Below, one piece after another: positions 10,740 to 21,524 of a DNA stretch of 64,000 nucleotides. Made by a program: the position numbers and the translations under genes. Source of the DNA: Zygnema cylindricum (Eukaryota > Streptophyta > Zygnematophyceae > Zygnematales > Zygnemataceae); contig JBBHKE010002230.1 in the NCBI GenBank assembly GCA_037447655.1, positions 1 to 64,000 on the forward strand, written 5' to 3'. Below the pieces are notes generated by a model that did not search any database, was not told the origin of the DNA, and saw nothing but the letters and a program-made list of their open reading frames with translations. Positions within the stretch are counted from its first letter, which is position 1. Each line of letters starts with the position of its first letter.

Positions 10740-11195
10740 TTATTCGCTGTCCAGACTTTCTTATCAGTTGGGCGTACGAAATCAGGGAAAGTAAATGCGC
10801 TTGATGCCTCTAGTGCTAGGTTCCTTGGCTCATGTTTTGGGTTTTTAAAACGTACTTTTTGGGCGATGGCCATTCGGTGGCGGGTCCACCACAGGAAACG
10901 TGTCATACATCACCGCACCAATCAAACTCATTAGCGTTAAGGGTTTATGATTTATGTGTTAATGCTAAATCAGAGTTAACAGTTAAAATTTAGATTTAGA
11001 GCAAAGACATGTGGCAGACCTTACCTCACTTTTTATAAATAGTGTTGTTAACACATTTTTTTGATTTGGGCCGAAAAAGTAGTGACCTTGTTAATAACCC
11101 TAATAAAAATAAGTGGGGTACACTGCCCACTGATGTAAATAACATTATTTTTGTCGGACCTTTTTTGGCCCAATATCATAAACTACACCGTGAAT
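10740..11195. repeat. Dispersed repeat with MITE-like ends (partner 18895-19285)
   Basis: Shares blocks with 18895-19285, including CGTACGAAATCAG, GGTGGTGGGTCCAC-like and AGCGTTAAGG. From about 10907 it carries the CACCGCACCAATC...TTAGCGTTAA type terminus and ends near 11190 with an inverted version (TTAACGATTCACGGTGTAG). Probably an old TA-flanked MITE plus flank. Confidence 0.5.
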
Positions 11196-11364
11196 CGTTA
11201 AAACTGTTAAAAACACCAAGAGTGCGTTCCCAATCCGTTGCTCGAGACCTCTCCACGGCCTCATAAGGGAAAAACTTTGTATAGTCTGGGTACGGACATT
11301 ATATATATGTACTTCGCGTTTTGCAAAAATGTTTACAACATGTGCAAACAGGTAATCGTATTCG

Positions 11365-12362
11365 TGTTGAAATAAGTAGTTTTTGTATTTTCTAGGTCTA
11401 AAATAAATTAGCGGAAACATATATAGAAAATGATCGCAGCCTGCCTCCATCTCTTCTCTCTTTCCCCCATACTTGTTATAGTCACTGAAGGAGAGAGAGA
11501 GCGATGGAGCCATGGCTGCCTCAGCTCCATAGGAAGGACTAAAGAGTGACTTAAGTCACTCTCAACAAAAGGTTGAGTCCGGCAGGACTCGAACCCCCGG
11601 CCGGTAGAGCACGGCGTAGCCGTTAGCTCTAACCAGTCTGTCGTAGAAGTCCGTTAAGTAATATAGGGTTTCATTTATATTTAAACTATTGTATTACACT
11701 GAAATGATTTAACTGAAATATGGACGAAACAAACATAGAACTTGTTAAGGTTTAGTGCGAACGTCATTTCGCACGAAACAAATGAAACGGACATTTGTTT
11801 TAAACGGTCGACATTTAATGTCGGATTTAATCCGACGGCGCACGTCATCGCCGAGATCGCGGAATGGTCACTTTGGATTTTATGGACGTGGCATGACGTG
11901 GCGCCGCGTGGAAGGATGACATTCGATCGCGAGAATTCCGGAGAATATACGAACGAGTGGAAAAATGACACGCGTCCACTCAGTAGCCTTGTCGTACACC
12001 GGCCGTACAGAAAGGACATCGGCCGTAGTTTCTTTTTGTACTTTACAGTAATATGATTGGTTCATACTTTAGTAGATAGGGGTTGTGAGAGAGATTTAGG
12101 ACTTAGGAAATTTTGACACCTCTCTCTCTAAGAGAGCTTTGTATAAATTGGCATTTTTGCCGGCTCATAACTTATCGGCTGGCTGGCCGTTTTCAGTGAT
12201 TCTTTTTGCTACGGACTCACGGGAGTCCAGGCTATACAGGGGTGCAGTCAAATTGTCAGTTTGCCTTCTTGGGCAGCAGTGGTTGTGGCTTCAAGTGGGT
12301 TAGTTAAATACTATCTAGAGGCTTCCTGTATTCTGTGGTCCAATGGAGGACACAGAATTGCA
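11365..12362 (+). mobile_element. Solo LTR of a Copia element
   Basis: Starts TGTTGAAATAAG and ends TTGCA. A perfect 5-bp target duplication ATTCG lies at 11360-11364 and 12363-12367. It has the same block order as the Copia-1 and Copia-2 LTRs: TATTTTCTAGGTCTAAA near the left end, GCCATGGCTGCCT, a tRNA-like antisense block, ATATGATTGGTTCATAC and GAGAGAGAT. No internal coding sequence is attached, so it arose by recombination between two LTRs. Diverged subfamily. Confidence 0.88.
11572..11640 (-). other. tRNA-like block, antisense within the solo LTR
   Basis: On the minus strand this reads a T-arm-like segment with the pol III B-box GGTTCGAGTCC, preceded by AGAGC and GCTCT arms resembling a D or anticodon stem. 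I cannot fold a complete cloverleaf, so it is not called as a tRNA gene. The equivalent position in the other LTRs also has a B-box-like sequence. Confidence 0.5.
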
Positions 12363-12367
12363 ATTCG

Positions 12368-13295
12368 TTGTTCTATTACTTTAAATAAAATCTCGCGAAT
12401 CGTTTTGAAATAAAGGTTGAAGATGTGATGGAATGACGTAGCAGTGGGTCGAAAAGAGCAAGACGACAAGTTGTAGTACATTTTAAGTTTAAAGACGGCT
12501 CAAATTGTATCACGGTTTTACAATTTATTTGTACGGCATACGATGTTCTCATTGTAGGCTCTGTTTGGGACGAAAAAGACAAGTTAAAACCTTTACTTTA
12601 ACATACCGGAAAACACCCTCATTTGACGCTCCTAAATTTTGATCCTTGAACTTAAAATAAATTTTATAATACTTTTTATTTCTTTACGGCTAATATAGGT
12701 ACTGTTTAATCAGTGTCAACTCCTTTAATTCAAGAAGTATTAAAATAGTGTGATGTAAGTAATATAACGTCCCGTGATAAAATTGCTCATTATTTGGTAC
12801 AGAAGTACATTATTTGGTACAAAAGTACATAATTAGTATCATGTCACGACGTCAAGATGGGAAAACGAGTGGTACCGACACGTGAAAGCACACTCAGATT
12901 TGACCCCGGTAATAAAGAAGTAATGTAGATTTTATTTCCAAAACCGCGATGGTAAGACCATTAAAGTACAAAATATGATTGTCACTAAAAAGAACTGATC
13001 ACTAACAAAGGTAAAAAACTAATATCCTAAAGGACTAATAGCATAACAAAGGTTGTTTAAAAGCCTAAAAAAGAAATAAAGCAAGTAGAACAAAAACCAA
13101 ACTGTTCAAACACTATAAAGTACCCTAGACATTGAAGCCTAAGACCATGCCACACTAAAGATAAAAACTACAAATATCATTTATATGCAGCGGTGGCGCG
13201 GGAGTTAGTCTCGCATAAAGAAGGGAAAAATCGCACAAACCTGTTCTCACATGTTCAAACGTTGCCTATGTGAACACAAGGCTATAGTGACTTCA
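12368..13295. other. No gene recognised
   Basis: AT-rich with no supported coding frame. Two nearly identical TATTTGGTACANAAGTACAT blocks lie about 20 bp apart near 12795-12830. Confidence 0.4.
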
Positions 13296-13303
13296 CTTAT
13301 GGG

Positions 13304-13752
13304 TAGCGTTGTGTATCGGCAAGAAACTTAAAACCAATACCGATAGTTATTGGTTATCGAACGATAAAGGGTCCCGATATTTCGCTCCGAGACCAACAAA
13401 TTCCTCATCGGCGATAAGTATAAAAAAACATAGTACGCTATATAATAGTACTTTATAATATATTGTATTATATTTATGACTTTATATAGCGTGGCATGCC
13501 ATGTATGATAATCTATTCCGTACTTTGTATAACAGAGTTTAGTATGGGTAGTTTTCCTTATCACTATACGAAAAAACCGTACATTCATCGCCGATAGTTA
13601 TTGGTAAGGGGTGTTAACACACTAAAAAACCGGTATTATCGGTTTTTCATCGTGATAACACTGGTAACTATATATCGTGCCAATATATTGATAATCGGTG
13701 AGTAAAAAAGGGGACATATCGATTATCGGCAAAACCCTATCGATGCACAACA
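13304..13752. mobile_element. hAT-type MITE related to family B
   Basis: Left end TAGCGTTGTGTATCG and right end CGATGCACAACA. An 8-bp target duplication CTTATGGG lies at 13296-13303 and 13753-13760. The right terminus seems to have lost about three bases. The interior is rich in CCGATAGTTATTGG and ATATCG steps like the B copies, but diverged. Confidence 0.75.
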
Positions 13753-13949
13753 CTTATGGGAATGTGGATCCAAATTAGTGTTAGATGTATAAATTAGCGT
13801 TACAGTTTTGTTGGCGAAAGGCCCCTTACAACTTAAAATAGAGCTGATAACACAATTTGTTTTTTTTTCTTTACACCAATAATTTATTTACAATAATAGC
13901 GATTCTCGGTGTAGTATACTTCATGAAGTCGAAGTCTAGTAGACTACAG

Positions 13950-14169
13950 TACACCGCCAATCGCTATTAGCGTTGTGTACGCTAATCCCGTCCCGTTTTT
14001 TTTGTTTTTATTCTCAAATAGAATTATCCACACTATTTAAAAAAAGCCCTAATTCCTAATTAGAGTAATCGATTTCTTCCAAAATTTCCAAATTCCCAAT
14101 TAGCGTACACCACGCTAAATAATAGTATACGCTAATCAAACCTACACGCTAATAGCGATTGGCGGTGTA
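13950..14169. mobile_element. TA-flanked MITE
   Basis: TACACCGCCAATCGCTATTA at the left and its complement at the right, ending GGCGGTGTA. If the flanking TA pair is the target duplication, this is a Tc1/mariner/pogo-type MITE. Related termini occur at 107, 6387, 10910, 13915, 19084, 21525, 24552, 41880 and 42720. Confidence 0.7.
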
Positions 14170-15215
14170 CCGCACTACTGTACTGTAGGCAATACTGAAC
14201 ACTTCCATCACGACAAAAGCGAATTCAATTTACAAGTGTTCCCGCCACTTAAGCAAGCCTTCAGATTCCAGATTTTCGTACTCAACAGAATCTCAGTCCG
14301 ACCGAAAAACAGCTAAGTGCAAAGTCCACTGTAACAGATGGCCCTTCTTTAGGCGCGCAAAAAGTTAACGAATCAACGAGCTACGTTCCCTCCAAGACAA
14401 ACTATTCAACCTCACTAATTCGTTAGCAAGGTTACCAATAGAGTTTGAGCACATTGAAGACGTCCAAAAAAAGGTCGGTTGTGGTCTCCGAAATATTTGA
14501 GGCTGTCATGTCACGCGATCCTAAGACTAAAAATAAATATAAAATTTATGAAAAAAAGAGGGAAAAAAAAAGTGTGTTACCCATACCATTGAAAAATGTG
14601 ACAAAGACAGGGCAAATTTTTGTAGGTAACCACATTATGGAAAATTTCACTCTCCTTTTTTTCCTGTTCATTTTTCCAAAACTTTCAAGATTGACCTGGT
14701 GTACCCATTATAAGGACAAGTGCGTTTATCTAATTTGTCCAATCGTGGTCCAATGATGGAATATTTTCTCTTCTTCCTTATCACTTTTTTTTTTTTTTAC
14801 TATTATATATGACAAACGTAATGGAGGACTCTCCCGCCCTAAACCTCACCGGCCAAAAGACAAAACTGTCGGGATCTCATCCGACAAATGGCCGTACACA
14901 GGCGCCGCCCGCACACCGTATCTATAATCCGTACAAACTGTATGTATAAAATCATACTTTAACAAAGCTATGGAACAGCAACAAACAAAAAAGGTAAAAG
15001 ACAAAATTAGTATCATCACACGCGTCGTCAGTTTGTCCTAAGACCTAACAGTTGACTTCATCATACGTACGGAAAAATAGGTGACTCTAATGCTAGACTA
15101 GGAATTCGCTTGTCTACGTCAGCAACCCTAAGGAAACAACGGCCTTATAAAGGAGTTACCTACGTCAGCAAATATAAAAGCATAACTGACTTTTTGATTA
15201 GAAAAACATGCTGAC
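14170..15215. other. No gene recognised
   Basis: Mixed sequence with a few short open frames lacking motifs. Nothing supportable was found. Confidence 0.4.
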
Positions 15216-15221
15216 GTGGCA

Positions 15222-15260
15222 GGCCCTCCCTCCCTCCCTCCCTCCCTCCCTCCCTCCCTT
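15222..15260 (+). repeat. CCCT tetranucleotide repeat
   Basis: About ten uninterrupted CCCT units. Confidence 0.9.
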
Positions 15261-15365
15261 TGAACATTCCTTAGTGCGTTTGAACACTTACAATTTCCAG
15301 CTTCTACCTCTCTCCCTCTCCCTACCACCGCCTCTCTCTCCTCTCCTTCCCTAGAGTTTTAAAAA

Positions 15366-15545
15366 ATGGATGCCCCTAATGCCTTTATCGCACCCGAATT
15401 TTCGAATACTCTCCTCCCAGGCCTACCCACCGACCTATCCCTCCTCTTCCTGGCACGTGTCCCTCCTCCTCTCTCTCTCTCCCTCCCGACCATCTGCCGG
15501 GCCTGGGAAACGGTTGGTCCCAGCAATTCCGTACATTTTAAAATT
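15366..15545 (+). pseudogene. F-box-like N-terminal fragment
   Basis: An open frame from ATG 15366 contains LLPGLPTDLSLLFLARVP and then TICRAWETV. The spacing of LPGLPxDL, the hydrophobic ARVP segment and the CRxW block fits the F-box of plant F-box/kelch proteins, which bind the SKP1 subunit of SCF ubiquitin ligases. No kelch repeats follow. A second stretch at about 15684-15835 (WREGEVARVRAQEGV ... LFCPERRW) may be a further exon but runs straight into a TCTC repeat. It is probably a broken gene. A relation to the spliced gene at 16646 cannot be shown. Confidence 0.4.
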
Positions 15546-15831
15546 CCGTACAACGTATCCAAGTGCACTGAGAGATTCCCAAAAGGACACGAAAATATAA
15601 TTCCCAGAAAATTCCTTTTTACATTGCTGTTATTTTTTTGTTCAGTGCCTTACTTTGTTTTTTGAGCTGCCCGGGAATGCGGGCAGGTGTGGCGAGAAGG
15701 TGAGGTGGCGAGAGTGAGAGCGCAGGAGGGAGTGAGAGGGAGGGCGGTGGGAGTGGTGATGGTGGACCGACTGGATGCAGAAGGGAGAGTGGACGTTAAA
15801 CTCTTCTGTCCAGAGAGACGGTGGGCCTCCA

Positions 15832-15834
<3 letters not shown>

Positions 15835-15874
<40 letters not shown>

Positions 15875-16140
15875 CGCCTCTCCCTCCGCCTCTCCCTCCG
15901 CCTCTCCCTCCGCCTCTCCCTCCGCCTCTCCCTCTCCCTATCCCTCTCCCTCTCCCTCTCCCTCTCCCTCTCCCTCTCCCTCTCCCTCCACCTATCCCTC
16001 TCCCTCCACCTCTTCATCTCCCTCCACCCTCTCCCTCCCCCTCTCTCTCCACCTCTCCCTCCACCTCTCCCTCTCCCTCCACCTCTCCCTCTCCCTCCAC
16101 CTTTCCCTCTTCCTCTCCCTCTCCCTCTCCCTCTCGCCCT
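15835..16140 (+). repeat. TC / TCTCCC / CCTCTCCCTCCG repeat
   Basis: Begins with a TC dinucleotide run, then CTCCCTCCGC dodecamer-like units, then TCTCCC hexamers with CCTCCACC variants. All six frames are open over parts of it, giving spurious Ser-Leu-Pro or Arg-Glu proteins. Confidence 0.9.
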
Positions 16141-16645
16141 CTTTTTTCCTTTCTTTATTTGTGTCATTCCGTCCCAGTGTCGGACTTTCTCCTACCTTCA
16201 CCAGATCATGTCTTTTTTTTTTATTCCGCTCTATATTCCTCCATATCCTTTTCTCTTCATCTGGTTTTTTTTGGCACCACCAATTGCTTTTTCTATCTCT
16301 CTCTTCTCTTCCCCTTTGTCCTATTCCCCCTTCCTTCACCCGTTCTCCCTCCCTCTCTCTCACACATTAAATTCTCCTTTGGTACAGGCTATGGTGGAGC
16401 GCTCCACCTTTGCTGACGTCAGATTCTTTCCATGGCGCACTTCGGAGCTGTGAGGTGACATTCCCACACGTGCCAAAGTTGCACCTTGTAATTTCACAAC
16501 AAACTGAAGGATGTTATTACAATTGTAAAAATAATAATAAAAAAAAAAAAACCGAAATTGATAATAAGAATCGCTATAATTGTAAGAATCAAGATAATCA
16601 TAACACTATTAATATTGATAATCTTAGTATTAAATGTAACAACAG

Positions 16646-18044
16646 GAATATGTCTTGCTGATTCTTGTGGACTGCGGTTCTGCCCGGTGGCAGCCCATGG
16701 CTCTGACATTTTTGTCTTCAATCCCAAATATGCACGTGACCATTTGATGGGCGTCTCTTCTTTCAATCGTTCTGCCTCGTGGCACCTGGACAGCTTATCA
16801 TCAAATCCAATATGGCAACGTTTGACCTTCATGGGAGCCCATATAATGCCACATGGTTAGTACCTTTCCTTTCTCTTTCACTTGTTCCCTCTCTCTCTCC
16901 CCACCACATGGTTAGTACCTTTCCTTTCTCGCTATCTCTTTCACTTGTTCCCTCTCTCTCTCCCCACTTCCTCTGCCTTTCACCCACATATTCCAGTTGC
17001 TCTCCATCCTCTAGTTCTCTCAGCCTCTACCTCTCCCTCAAATTCTAATTTCTCTCCCTCTCTCTCTTTCGTTTCTCCACCCCTCCCTCAAATTATAGTT
17101 GCTCTCCCTCTTTCTCTTTCTCTCTCCGCCTGCCTCTCCCTCAAATTCTAATTCCCACATGTTTCTCTGTAACAGATCCGGAGAAAGGAAATGCCTTCAC
17201 TACAGGACAAACTCTTGAAAGTGCACGTAAAACGAAACTTTCAGTAAAAAATTCTTTTTCAGCAAGAAATAAATCCGGTTCGAACATCTATACTAATTTT
17301 ACAGACAGCAACACTTTCAAAAGCCCCAATTTGTAAAAAACAGACTTTGACGTCCAGTCATCGCCTATATCTTCCGTCGACCAATCAGAAAGCGACGCTG
17401 AATTCGGAATTTCGTGGGACGCTGACTCAGCCTTGAGTGGTCGAGTGGCGGTGGTTAAAAAAGAGAGAGAGAGTGACAAAAGGGGAATGTTGAAGGAATC
17501 TTGGAAAGAAGTGTCTTTCCTTCCTTCACGCACTAAAGAAGTAAGAAACTTTAGAATTATACCTTCAATTTCTATATTTACTTTTGAAAAAATCGAATTG
17601 ATTCTATGTAGTTTTGTGATGCGTACATTTTGGATTTTTGAAAGGTCTACGTTTGAAAGAAAACCACACATATGAAAAGAAGAGAGTATGTGCCTCCTTA
17701 CAAAATCACCTATTAAATATGCAATCCTTTCGATTTTAAAATAAGAAGATTACATGTCCAAGAGAAGAAAAAATGAAATTGAAGGAATGAAAACTGAAAG
17801 TGATTGTCACACAAGTATCAAATCTTTCCATTATAAAGAGACAACAATGGGATTAATCCAAGAAAGTCTTAACAAAATATACCTATCTCCAGTAACCTTT
17901 GACAATACATTCTTCAATTTTATTGATGGTAAAATTGGTGTTATTGTGGGTGAACAGGAAATGGAGATGGAAGGATGTATTTCAGTTTCCAGTTTTGACT
18001 TAATGGAAGTAGGCCCATTTCTATGTGTCATGCCCGTTGAATAA
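16646..18044 (+). pseudogene. Unrecognised spliced gene, at least three exons, one internal stop
   Basis: Candidate exons are 16646-16855, 17176-17540 and about 17763-18044. The first join fits well: donor CATG|GTTAGT (phase 1) and acceptor GTAACAG|ATCCGG, which together read MPHDPEKGN. Exon two ends AAAGAA|GTAAGA in phase 0. The third exon runs open to TAA at 18042. Its acceptor is weak (CCAAG|AGAAG), so that border is uncertain. An in-frame TAA occurs at 17334. Visible peptide features are HGSDIFVFNPKYARDHLMG, SDAEFGISWDADSALSG and FNFIDGKIGVIVG; I recognise no family. The first intron is filled with CT-rich repeats containing GTTAGTACCTTTCC twice. Upstream exons are not identified. It could be a decayed host gene. 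Confidence 0.4.
16856..17175 (+). repeat. CT-rich simple repeat within a candidate intron
   Basis: Repeats of TTTCACTTGTTCCCTCTCTC and CCCTCAAATT. The block GGTTAGTACCTTTCCTTTCTC occurs twice, about 55 bp apart. Confidence 0.7.
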
Positions 18045-18558
18045 ATACGTCACGTCCCATCGATGTCTGATACAAACACTTATAGAAATGAGGCTTTTAC
18101 TCTCAAATTTTGTGATACAAGGACCCTTTTCTTAGAAAATGACGTTAACTCTATTGTAAATTCGGAAAACCTTTGGGAAAGTACATGGATTGGAATATCT
18201 AGTTTGGTTCAACTGTAATAGGTTGTGTCGTTGTTGATATTTGATCAATATTTCTTCTTTTAACGACACTCGAACAACTTTTGCAACAAAGTTTTTTCAA
18301 GACAAAAAAAAGTTTTATTTACAGTATTGAATGGGTTTCATGTGTTATATAGTTAAGTATAGATGCATTTTTTGGCTCGAGAAATTTCTCATTAGGATAA
18401 ACTTAATGTAAAGTTATTTTTTGAAGGAATTCAAAGATTTGTTGGTGTTTGTGTTCTACTGTATTTATTGACAAACTTGTTAATGTTTGATTTATTAACC
18501 GTTCCCCTGTTTTAAGTTTATGGATAAAGACGTTTTTTCATTTAAAAATGTGGGCATC
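18045..18558. other. No gene recognised
   Basis: AT-rich sequence between the candidate last exon and the dispersed repeat. Nothing further is supported. Confidence 0.4.
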
Positions 18559-18870
18559 TTGGATTGAACATTTTTAAACCTTATTGACCTAAACAACTTT
18601 CTCTTTCATCCTTTTTACAAATAATAAAAATTATGCAAATGTCTTCATTTCTCCTCTGGTTCTTTAGTGGTAGTGTTTTTCATGTTTTGTATGGTAAAGT
18701 CCTCGTGTAAACTTATTTACGGTCTTAACTTTAATGTCGAAAACCATAAAAAACCCGCGGAACATTTTCCGGCAAATGAAAATAATTAATTATAGCTTTT
18801 TTTCTTTGTGATTATTGAGGGTGGTAACAATTATAGGCGACCAACATAACCCATGATTAGATGAACCTAG
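18559..18870 (+). repeat. Second copy of the intron-2 dispersed repeat
   Basis: Same order of blocks as 8583-8870, starting CTTGGATTGAACATTT and ending GACCAACATAAC. It is followed at about 18895 by sequence matching 10740 onward. Confidence 0.6.
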
Positions 18871-19083
18871 AAAGGAAGAAACTGTCCATACTTTATCTTA
18901 TCCGCTTGTCGTACGAAATCAGAGAAAGTACAAATTTTTTTACACTCAAAATTTTAAAAGAGCGAGCTTGATACCTTTAAAGCAGGGGTGTCATTGGCTC
19001 TAAAAAGTATAAAAAACGATCGTTTAGGGTCAAAAAAATATAAAATACACTTTTTGCTCGACAATTCATTTGGTGGTGGGTCC

Positions 19084-19286
19084 ACTATACCGTTCATCGC
19101 TACTAGCGTTAAGGATTTAGTGTTAATACGAAATGAAAATTAATAATACGAACTTAGTGCAAGTAGACATGGCAGATTGTAATCCACGTCTTTAAATAAT
19201 GTTGTTAACTATATTTTGTGATTTTTGACCAAAAAAAGTCAAGGCCGAATGAGTGTTGTTAACACTAATAACGATGAGCGATATAC
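19084..19286. mobile_element. TA-flanked MITE
   Basis: TACCGTTCATCGCTACTAGC at the left and GTTAACACTAATAACGATGA at the right are imperfect inverted repeats flanked by TA. The terminus is the same type as at 13950. Confidence 0.55.
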
Positions 19287-19387
19287 AGTACAAGACAAAA
19301 ATTGATGAAAACATCATTTTTGGCTTTTTCTGACATTTTTTGACGTCACGTTTTTTTTAAAGATCAACTCCCAAATTGGACAAATCG

Positions 19388-21184
19388 GGGTGAACTTCCA
19401 TTAGAGGAAAAATGGGGTTGTTTACTGGACGCCGTACGATTTCGTACAGATTCGTACCATTTTATTTTTTTTGTCAGACGAAACATGACGAAACATGTTT
19501 GATGGCTCCAATATTATAGGCGTAAGTATCGACTGTTGGATGTCACCCTTTTTTAGATTCGTGAAGCAATTGCGCACATCGTCTAGTGTGAAGAGACTCT
19601 ACTCAGCAAGGAGAGTTTCTTCACACTGGTTGCGTACCATTGGTACACGTGAAAAGTAAAAAAAAATCCACCACGAACAGGCGATGAGAAACGAACACGT
19701 CTTACTCACCATGTGCCTTCCGCCACTGTGTATACAAGTCGACTGGAATATCCTCGCACGCTCCTTCTAACATCCGTTGACCTTCAAAGTTTGCGGCGCC
19801 TTTTTGCCATTCCGTTTCAAAATTTGATTTTCAATTTCAAAATTAAAATTTGGTCCCAAATTTTTCGTACAAATCATTAACTACCTCCGCTTGTACAAAT
19901 ACTACATACAGATTTTCAGTTTGAAGAATATTTTTAGATTTTAAGAATCTGAAAACTAGCCTACGTGGCGCGAATCATAATTGAGAAACGATGTTTATTG
20001 GCACGACATAATGGAACGCCGTGCCAGTAAACACTAGAATAGACGTCTCCGCATGTTTACTGGGACCACCTAATGGAGAACAGGCCTCAATTCGCTTTTT
20101 CTTACGACTGAAAAAAAATCGTATAAATGTCCACCGACAGTTTTAGGGTGAACTTCCATTAGAGGAAAAGTGGGGTTGTTTACTGGATGCCGTACAATTT
20201 CGTACAGATTTATACCATTTTTTTTTTGTCAAACGAAACATGACAAACATGTCTACTGAACGGCTCCAATATTATAGGCGTAAGTATTGACCATTGGATT
20301 TTTCACTTTTTCAGATTCGTGAAGAAATCGCGCACATTGTCCATTGTGAAGAGACTCTCCTCGGCGAGGAGAGTTTCTTCAGACTGGTCGGGTACCATTG
20401 GTACACGTGAAAAGTAAAAAAAAAATCCACCACGAACACGCAATGAGAATTGAACTCGTCGTATATGCCATGTGCCTTTTGCCACGATGTAAGAAGGTAG
20501 ACCGAAATATCTTTGCACGCTCCTTCGGACACCGCTGACCTTAAAAGTTTGCGGCGCCTGTTTGACATTCCGTTTCGAAATTTTGATGTTCAATTTCAAA
20601 ATTAAAATCCGATCGCAAAGTTTTTGTATGAATCATTAACTACCTCCGCCCGTACAAATATTATGTACAGATTTTCAGCTTGAAGAATATTTCAAGATTT
20701 TAAGAATATGATAATTAGCCTACGTGGCGTCAATCATAATTGAGAAACGATGTCTACTGGCACGACATAATGGAAGGCCGTGCTAGCAAACACTAGAAAT
20801 AGACGTATCCGCATGTTTATTGGGACCGCCTAATGGAGAACAAGCCTTAGGGTGGACTTCCATTAGAGGAACGCCGTACTATTTCGTACCAATTCGTACC
20901 ATTTTTTTTTTGTTTGTCATAGGAAACATGACGAAACATGTTAACTGGATGGCTCCAATATTATAGGCGTAAGTATCGACCATTGGATGTTTCACTTTTT
21001 TAGATTCGCGAAGCAATCGCGCACATCGTCTAGTGTGAAGAGACCACCTCGGCGAGGAGAGTTTTTTCACACTGGTCGCGTACCATTGGTACACGTGAAA
21101 AGTAGAAAAAATATCCACCACAAACAGGCGATGAGGAACGAACACGTCGTACACGCCATGTGCCTTCCGCCACGGTGTATGCAG
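19388..21184 (+). repeat. Three tandem copies of a repeat of about 700-760 bp
   Basis: Units begin GGGTGAACTTCCATTAGAGG-like at 19388, 20146 and 20850. The first two are about 758 and 704 bp. The third lacks part of the first block and is cut at 21184 by a family B MITE. Each unit has GGCTCCAATATTATAGGCGT, a hairpin around GAGGAGAGT and ACCATTGGTACACGTGAAAA. No coding frame is conserved between units. Identity by eye is roughly 85-90 percent. Confidence 0.8.
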
Positions 21185-21524
21185 TAGTGTTGGGTATCGA
21201 GGACCTTTTGCCGATATTAGATATGTATCAAATTTGAGGTACCCGATAATCGATATATCGCTTCGATATATCGAAAACCAAATTATCGCGATATATCGCC
21301 GATATATCGTATCGCCGATATATCAAGGCATTCAATTTTTTTTTCCAACCCCCTCCCCCCCCCACTGAGCGCGCGCTCGAGTTTTCCGTACGGTTTTCCG
21401 TACTAGGATTGTACGGACACCCATTTATATATCGCGATAATTTATGTTGGTCCTGCTCGATCGATATTCGATATATCGAATATCGAAATTATCGCAATAT
21501 GAATTTACCCGATCCCCAACACTA
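21185..21524. mobile_element. hAT-type MITE, family B, copy 3
   Basis: Left end TAGTGTTGGGTATCG and right end CGATCCCCAACACTA, in the opposite orientation to copy 1. No 8-bp target duplication: GTATGCAG at the left and CATCGCGC at the right. It sits exactly between the tandem array and the 1.6-kb repeat, so one flank was probably lost by recombination. Confidence 0.75.

Noticed and set aside
11572-11640. Functional tRNA gene (minus strand)
   Set aside because: A B-box/T-arm is present but no full cloverleaf or acceptor stem, and the block recurs within LTRs.
15775-16453. Long Ser/Leu/Pro-rich and Arg/Glu-rich open frames
   Set aside because: They are translations of TCTC/TCTCCC repeats open in many frames on both strands; no motif or splice structure.
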